A program made the translations under genes and the position numbers. Shown one piece after another: positions 58,350-64,000 of a DNA stretch of 64,000 nucleotides. Under the pieces are notes generated by a model that had not been told where the DNA came from, did no database searches, and was given only the letters and a program-made list of their open reading frames with translations. The DNA is from Limnanthes douglasii subsp. nivea (taxonomy: Eukaryota; Streptophyta; Magnoliopsida; Brassicales; Limnanthaceae). Position 1 is the stretch's first letter, and every line of letters begins with the position of its first letter. The DNA lies in assembly GCA_036936605.1 (NCBI GenBank), contig JAUPFV010000002.1, positions 268,220,770 to 268,284,769 on the forward strand. The letters run 5' to 3'.

Positions 58350-58924
58350 ATCTCGAGAATATTCGAGAAGGCCAAAACGAATCTTTATTCTCTAATATTT
58401 AAGTCATATTCTTTTAATATCCATCTGTATATTGCAATGAATTCAATTTTTGATTTTTATTAGTAGTTGTTTTTAATAGTGATTTTAATGTCCTGGTTGA
58501 TGTAGTAGCTGTCATAAGAGAGGGACTGTTTTCTGTCTTTAATTCGGTCCTGTTAATATAGTCATATACGTTTTTTGTCAAGTTTAAGTCGATCCAATCA
58601 AATCCAATCATCACCGGCAAACGAAAAAACCCATTTCCAATTTGGAGTATTTTGTCTTTACAGAACTACACCGATTTCAAACCTTGGGAGTAGCCGATCC
58701 TGGTCAAAACAAAACCCATACATCAGAACATAGACATGCGTCCCCAATCAAATGGTCCAAATTGAACAAGAAACAAAATAAAACATATCTTCGATAAATT
58801 TAGTGATTAGAAATGAATACACACCATGTATCTATACATATATATCATTTTCCTTCATATTTCTATCAACCAATTAAAATTTAATCCATTACAAAAAATA
58901 TAATAAATCACCCATCAATCGAAT
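58350..58924. other. Unique AT-rich DNA
   Basis: Nothing recognised on either strand; this is the boundary between the duplicated repeats and the PB1 gene neighbourhood. Confidence 0.5.
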
Positions 58925-58944
58925 TATATATATATATATATATA
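58925..58944. repeat. (AT)n microsatellite
   Basis: A run of alternating A and T of about 20 bp, followed by ACACATATAC. Confidence 0.9.
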
Positions 58945-58989
58945 CACATATACAATATTACCTTTGGCTTCACTGAACTCCAACTTTGC

Positions 58990-58992
<3 letters not shown>

Positions 58993-59035
<43 letters not shown>
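58993..59035. repeat. (AT)n microsatellite, 43 bp
   Basis: An uninterrupted alternating AT run. Just after it (about 59052-59080) the short motif GAAAATTA is repeated three times. Confidence 0.95.
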
Positions 59036-59038
<3 letters not shown>

Positions 59039-59551
59039 CACCTGCAAAAAGAAAATTAGAAAATTAGAAAATTAGAAAACAAAGGAAAGAAAATCAAACA
59101 AGTAGACCAAATTGAATAATAAAAATAAACCAAGGATGAAAAGTAAAGAACAGTAACAAGTACAGACAACTTTAGGTGCAATAAGGAACATCGGTTGACG
59201 AAACAAACGTGACAGACTCCGACACAGATAACGCGCAGATCATGATACGTGGCAATCAAATACAAGGGTTTGACGTAATGGGGCAGTATTTCATGGTTAC
59301 ACTAGCAAACGATAAACCACTAACGGAACTGTGTGGGAATGGAAAACGAGAGACGGAAGCTGTTAAAGTTAACGGCAACAAAATCGATATTAGAAAAAAA
59401 AAAAAAAAAACTCACCATCAAAACATGAAATTGGACTGCGGAAATTCATTAATGGCGATTACAGTCCATCGATTACAAGATAATCACCGATTTAATATTT
59501 TAATTCACTTTATATGCAATTAATTTTGATATTGTTCTTGGATTGATCGGG
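59036..59551. other. Downstream region of the PB1 gene
   Basis: Probably contains the 3' UTR of the minus-strand PB1 gene. A plus-strand A run at 59393-59411 is a T run in the transcript. No clear poly(A) signal or separate gene was recognised. Confidence 0.45.
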
Positions 59552-60363
59552 TTATAGCCAGTAATTTCCGTTATGGACGCGGTAGAGACTATGGTTTCCA
59601 TGAGAATAACATCCGTAACCCGATTTCGTGGCATATCGAGGCATCTTCGGTAACGGAGGGAGTCTAGGAGAAGTCGACGAAGATGAGGAGGACGATTTCG
59701 ACGAACTATGGGATGATTTGGTGTTTTTGTTGGCCGATTTTGGTAGGAAAAGGAAGGCTCTTATCTTTAGCGAGTGTTGTGATGGCGAGGGAGATCCTCG
59801 GTCGTATTCTTCGATTATATTGACGAGATCTTCGTCGGAGGTGATGGTAACAAGCGCGTCTAGATCTTCAGATGGTAACTGACACTTGAGTCTGACGGTC
59901 GTTCCACAGAGCTCGTCTAGCTTCAGCTTTAGCTCTGTAAATTCCGCAATTTTGAACAAATGCGATTCAATTCGAGTTTCGAGTAGATTCGTAATAGTAT
60001 TATTTAAAACTCGGCATCGATCGAGTTTGAAATACAATGAAATTTTCAGTACAGATCGGAGGAATTACTCATCACATCCCAATCAACATTTTTAAAAATC
60101 GATGGAACAAATCGCAATTTCGAAATCGGAAACCAATTTGAAGTTTGGAGAACGAACACGACGACAGTGAAATTAAGTGAGATGGAAAACTAACCGGCGA
60201 AGGAAACGGAGCGATGAAAGGCAAGGACACGAGTTTCGCCGCCGTGGTAACGGAGCTTTCCGTCGGGATAACGAGGGAGGATTTTACCGCCGTGGCTACA
60301 AAGGAACTTGATGGTGGAAGTCGGGGAGGGAGGTTTGGTGGAATCAACCGCTGGACCTACCAT
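59552..60363 (-). CDS. PB1-domain protein (octicosapeptide/Phox/Bem1p family), two exons
   Basis: Minus strand, exon 1 60363-60195 and exon 2 59934-59552, giving 183 residues. Exon 1 starts MVGPAVDSTKPPSP and holds the first half of the PB1 fold: TIKFLCSHGGKILPRYPDGK (the conserved first-strand lysine) and LRYHGGETRVLAFHRSVSFA. The intron has GTTAG...TTACAG ends. Exon 2 continues ELKLKLDELCGTTVRLKCQ, LPSEDLDALVTITSDEDL and VNIIEEYDR, the acidic OPCA-like part. After the domain (residues ~19-110) come a Ser-rich linker and a basic, Tyr- and His-rich tail. Single-exon translation starting upstream in the intron (MYFKLDRC) is wrong; splicing restores the domain exactly. PB1 domains mediate front-to-back protein pairing; plant members of this small class are mostly uncharacterised. 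It is the only intact gene here. A TATA box and a CT-rich leader lie upstream. Confidence 0.92.
59935..60194 (-). other. Intron of the PB1 gene
   Basis: 260 bp, phase 1, GT at 60194-60193 and AG at 59936-59935. It falls inside the PB1 domain, between FA and ELKLKL. Confidence 0.88.
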
Positions 60364-60475
60364 TATTCCTCTTTTTTCTTTTTGGTGTTTGAAATTGAAT
60401 GCGTAGAAAAAGGGTCCACTTAGACTTAGTGTATTGATGTAGAGAGAGAAGAAGGAATTTTTGGGTTTAAGAGAA

Positions 60476-60502
60476 GAGGAGAGGAGAGGGAGGGAGGTTT
60501 GA
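60476..60502 (-). promoter_or_regulatory. CT-rich leader (Y patch) of the PB1 gene
   Basis: The minus strand reads CCTCCCTCCCTCTCCTCTCC, a pyrimidine patch typical of plant leaders, between the TATA box and the start codon. Confidence 0.5.
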
Positions 60503-60556
60503 AGATGTGGTTACAGAAAAAGGGTTTCAAGCCTAATTGTTGTTCTCTTTTCGCGT

Positions 60557-60564
60557 TATTTATA
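60557..60564 (-). promoter_or_regulatory. TATA box of the PB1 gene
   Basis: The minus strand reads TATAAATA, about 195 bp before the ATG, leaving a leader of about 160 bp. Confidence 0.6.
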
Positions 60565-61489
60565 AAGTTTTCTTTTGCCTGGAGATATAAAAGGGTGAAA
60601 GTGTAATTTACAAAATTTTAAACTCGCTTACTTGGTCGGCCAGATTTTTAGAATATCCGAATAAATTTTCCCACGTCGTCAAAAGAACTTTCCTTTAATC
60701 TCTCCTCGTATTATCTTTTTAATTGCTTTGCTTGTTGTTGGAATACCGAAGATTTAAAGTTAGGCTAAACCATTCCTTTTCTTTCCTTTTTCATTTCTTC
60801 CCCAAAAATCATTTTTTATCCGATGTCATTTTTTTAAAATTAAAAATATTAAATTCGTAATATTTTAAATTTAATAAGATCAAAATAATTCATTTAATAA
60901 TAAACACAAAATGTTATTAAACAATATCAGGATTTCAGATTAGGATTATTTTTTTTATAAGTTGATTTACAGGTCTCTAGCAGCAAAGTTCTTCCGCAGT
61001 GCTAGTTCGAATTTCAAAAATTTAGAAAGTCAATGTTTACGTTATTTATGTCCAACGTTTATCATATAATTGTATAGCTTTTTGTCTCTCTTCTTCATAA
61101 TCGATATAGATGGTTGAGGAGAAGCTGGTTTATCCTGGATCGGCCTGAACTGCCACATAACTCTACATAGCATGTATCATTCTACAGTGTTCATAACTCG
61201 AAAAAGATTGTCGAATAGCCAAAACATATTATACCGAGAAGTGAGCTCTCATGTCCACATACAATTCAAATACAACATGCAACAATGATTCAGTCGAACG
61301 TTAACAATGATCAAATCAAACATTAACCACTAAAAACCAAATAAAAACATATAATATACTCACATCTTTCTCCACGAGATCACTGAGAGTATTACAGTGG
61401 CTGCTATTTCGTCCTTATTCGGGCCAATCATCCTCTTTGGCGACCAACTAAATTTTTTTTGTTTTAATTGCATATATTTATCATTTAAC
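60565..61489. other. Intergenic DNA upstream of the PB1 gene
   Basis: AT-rich, with no gene or repeat recognised. The proximal part is presumably the PB1 promoter. Confidence 0.45.
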
Positions 61490-62090
61490 AGAAGACGAAA
61501 TTATGGGAAGTGGTCGTCAATAAGACAGTCAAACATACCAATGATACCATATGGAATCTTCATTGGTGTTTTTGATGCATCTCCCAAACCATGATAAAGC
61601 CAAGCTAAAATTATCCTTATCATCTATCTTACATGTCATCAAAACCCATGAGTAGGTCTTCATTTACGGACTTATGACTAGTAGCGGTGAATATTGTGCA
61701 TGTGAAAAAATACATAGGTATGCATGTGAAGCTTGTACGACCATATTTTTAGTTATATATAGATTTGAATCCAGATACACAACTCCTATAAAATAAGCAT
61801 TAAATTATCATATACAAAAACCAACTCCTTGTTTCCTCTCAAGCTCTTGACGGACAATAGTTGTTGGAAGTCGCAACAATCGAGCATACTCGGCATACAT
61901 CTGTTAAGTCCTTTTGAAGGTTCATGATTCTAGTATTCTACCCGCAACGTGGAGGTCTGTCATAATATATACATCATCAAATGTGATAGTCATATCCCCA
62001 AACTAAAGTGAAATGTATTCATCTCATAGTATCATTGCTCGATGAAAACCTTGTTCAATTGAGGGTTTGGGTGGAACTTAATTAGGTAAA
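61490..62090 (-). pseudogene. Plant mobile domain (PMD)-like relic
   Basis: On the minus strand near 62020-61925 there is DEYISL, a stop, then FGDMTITFDDVYIM and TDLHVAGRIL. This resembles the 'FGEMTITLEDVxxLLGLxVDG' core of the plant mobile domain (PF10536; MAIL1/MAIN-like and transposon-borne proteins). Further on, near 61610-61510, another frame reads ILAWLYHGLGDASK and IGMFDCLIDDHFP, similar to the later LAWLYRxLC region and the helix after it. Stops and shifts separate the pieces and there is no start codon context. It could come from a gene fragment or from a Mutator- or gypsy-borne PMD copy; I cannot tell which. Confidence 0.5.
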
Positions 62091-63140
62091 AAACGAAATA
62101 ACCGAATGATGTTTTAACTAATAGATTCAACATCTCAATCTGGTTTCCTAGATCCCATATTATTTTAAAACCTCACGTAGAATCGTTAAAGAACTATGAA
62201 ACTAAAAATAAATAAAACAAAGCATAACATTCATGTAACTTATTAATATAACAATAAAAATATAATTCAAATATAAATATATATGTATCATTAAGATTAT
62301 CCTCCATATATAAGTGGGGTACACCGTAACTTATTCATAGTCTAAAAATATGCAAATGTTGTTTTGATCCAAGAATAATTTTTTTCTCTTATGTTATTTT
62401 TTGTGTTCATCTTTAAAGGATACAAATTGTCTGAATCATGGCTTGAATCCTCATCGTCGTCATCTCTAGTTGATCCACCTATAATATGAATATCTTTTAC
62501 GATAATATTTTTGTCCCCAAGTTGATTTGGCGTAATGATCATTCTGTATGCACCCACTCCACATTGTGTTGAGTTGACTCAATATTTCTGTACACCGTTA
62601 AGTGATAGTAGTAGTAGGTTGAGATTATTTTTTACATAAGATTGCATTTTCATACTAAACAATTTGACTCTCATGCATTGTAGATATTAGTCAATTGAAA
62701 CCATATGGTATCAGCTTTTTATTTGGCATTAGTATTTAATATGAAGAAACAAAACTTGTTGGTTTGATGTACACCGTATCTATACAGTGATGTTATTTGT
62801 AATTATTCATGGTTAGATTAGTCATCTGTTTGGACAAAATACTCAAGAATTTTAGACTTTGTTATAGGTTAGAGACGTTTAACATGAGAATCTTTTAGAA
62901 ACATTTCTCATATATGTAACTTAATAATTATACGAGGCTCATAGTTCATAGGGAAGTCCCCTAACTCAAACTACCAATGGGTCATTTTCCTGGTTACATT
63001 TGGTTTTTGGAATATATTTTTTACAAAAAAATATGTTTGGATAACTATTGGATGAGCCTACAAGTATGGTTTTGTTTTTCTTGTTAAAATGACTAAAATG
63101 AAAATTACACTTTCGAGCTGAAAGTAATGAGTTTCAACAT
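62091..63140. other. AT-rich DNA, nothing recognised
   Basis: No coding similarity seen on either strand. A 71-codon minus-strand frame at 62342-62557 has an Asp/Ser-rich stretch (RDDDDEDSSHDSDN) but no recognisable domain; it might be an extension of the PMD relic. The bases AACAT (63136-63140) before the E7 LTR are the likely left target-site copy. Confidence 0.4.
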
Positions 63141-63519
63141 TGATGAGTCTGGATTTATTCACCACCGCTCACTGAGAGAACCGGACAGGGGTAATTCGGA
63201 CCATAACTGTCCACTAAATTATCCGGACATGAAAAAAATATTAAAACACTAAACACCTTTTGACTAAGCTAATTTCTAATCTACTTAAGAACTAATGGGT
63301 CTTTTAAACTCGACCGGGTTTCACAACTTGACCCGAAAAGTACATAGCTACATAATTAAGGGTATTAATACCCAACCACTTTCATTAATGAGGGTAATGA
63401 ACATTTAATACAACCAGGCAGCTTAAATCTCTCACTACAAAACACCCAAACATTTAATACCTCTGAAACTCTTTAAAACACTTGACAAAATTACCCTCAA
63501 TATAAAATAAACCTTATCA
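63141..63519 (+). repeat. E7 5' LTR
   Basis: 379 bp, starts TGATGAGTCTGG, ends CTTATCA. U3 has CCGGACAGGGGTAATTCGG, the same motif (reverse complement) as the U3 repeats of E1 and E2. Confidence 0.85.
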
Positions 63520-63522
63520 AAT

Positions 63523-63540
63523 TGGCGACCACAGTGGGAG
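63523..63540 (+). promoter_or_regulatory. E7 primer-binding site
   Basis: TGGCGACCACAGTGGGAG, identical to that of E1, E2 and E6. Confidence 0.8.
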
Positions 63541-63591
63541 AAGAGGGTGCCTGAATCTAGCATTCAAAACCAGCAAGAAAAACTAGCTCGG

Positions 63592-64000
63592 ATGAATTCA
63601 GACGAGCAAGCAGTGCCACCACATTTGATAGAAGTGGTGGGTGAGAACGATGAGTACACGATCGAAGAACGAGACAGGTTGAAGGCTGAAATAAAAGCGT
63701 TGAGAGCTGTTAAAATGGCAGAGATAGGTTTGAAAGAAAAGTCGAAAGTGTCAGCCATTCACCATACTGACAACCCAAAGGAGAATGACCCATCAGCAAA
63801 GACCCACTTGAGTACAAAAGAGACCCATGTCAGTTCCAAGAAATCTCACCGGTCTAAGCTTGTGGAAAGCTCAGAGTCTGAGTCCTCTAGTAGCTCTTCG
63901 AATGAGGATGAGCTTGAGGAGTCTTTGTCATCCAGCAGTGACGAGGTCAGATCCTAGAAGAAGCAAAAGTTGGTTAAAAAATATTCGAGAAAGAGGGATA
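63592..64000 (+). pseudogene. E7 gag, N-terminal part
   Basis: I chose the ATG at 63592 (MNSDEQAVPPHLIEVVGEN), because it aligns with the gag starts of E1 and E2; the upstream GTG at 63547 is not needed. DEYTIEERDRLKAEIKAL follows, then a Lys-rich stretch and a Ser-rich tract. A TAG at 63955-63957 interrupts the frame, which goes on as KKQKLVKKYSRK to the window end. Apart from that stop the piece is clean. The rest of the element lies outside. Confidence 0.82.

Larger units (their letters stand above)
63141..64000 (+). mobile_element. E7: start of another Tat element (cut by the window edge)
   Basis: LTR, PBS and gag N-terminus in the family order on the plus strand. Nothing further is visible. 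Confidence 0.88.

Noticed and set aside
58993..59035. AT run as a possible matrix-attachment site or terminator
   Set aside because: A plain microsatellite; nothing beyond composition supports a function.
60072..60347. 91-codon minus-strand frame over PB1 exon 1
   Set aside because: Out of frame with the PB1 domain; exon 1 in the frame starting at 60363 matches the family and splices exactly into exon 2.

Overview
The window is plant nuclear DNA, most likely from a eudicot. The base composition is AT-rich. The one intact gene is a plant-type PB1-domain gene with an ordinary short intron. Almost everything else is Ty3/gypsy LTR retrotransposon sequence of the Tat lineage (Retand/Grande/Ogre-like). 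No bacterial, organellar, tRNA, rRNA or CRISPR feature was seen. I name the elements E1 to E7 for reference; the lineage call rests on protein motifs and layout, not on a database search.

Layout. 1-3420: 5' part of a LINE on the minus strand. 4060-7452: eroded gypsy relic (E5). 7453-17926: nearly complete 10.5 kb Tat element on the minus strand (E1); its upper LTR is shared with a fragment of a second copy (E1', to 19096). 19097-46677: an old plus-strand element (E4) split by a plus-strand element (E3, 21715-40542), which is itself split by a minus-strand element (E2, 23259-32042). E2 and E3 have recognisable target-site duplications, and the host reading frames resume across both insertions. 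46683-50649: a 4 kb deletion derivative (E6) that lost nearly all of gag-pol. 48178-58349: a tandem duplication of about 5 kb whose two units each carry an antisense gene, a 3' LTR and flanking AT-rich DNA. 59552-60363: the PB1 gene (minus). About 61490-62090: a plant-mobile-domain relic. 63141-64000: the start of another element (E7).

All complete or near-complete elements share one plan: LTR, primer-binding site TGGCGACCACAGTGGGAG (or a close variant), gag, protease-RT-RNase H-integrase, a conserved block ending in GGTTTTAATGAGG, a spacer holding hairpins or tandem repeats, then a long gene on the OPPOSITE strand (called aORF here), a purine tract ending GGCTAC, and the LTR starting TGATGAG. 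The aORF has a Transposase_28-like ('putative gypsy type transposon') domain and a coiled-coil C-terminal half. Most copies carry their own TATA box about 90-145 bp before the start codon. An intron sits at the same position and phase in the E1 and E6 copies. Gag-pol is broken in every element, and most copies have lost catalytic residues. The aORF is kept even where gag-pol is deleted. This antisense gene is the most interesting system in the window. Antisense extra ORFs are known in Tat elements; the separate promoter, the intron and the covarying hairpins downstream are what is worth following up.
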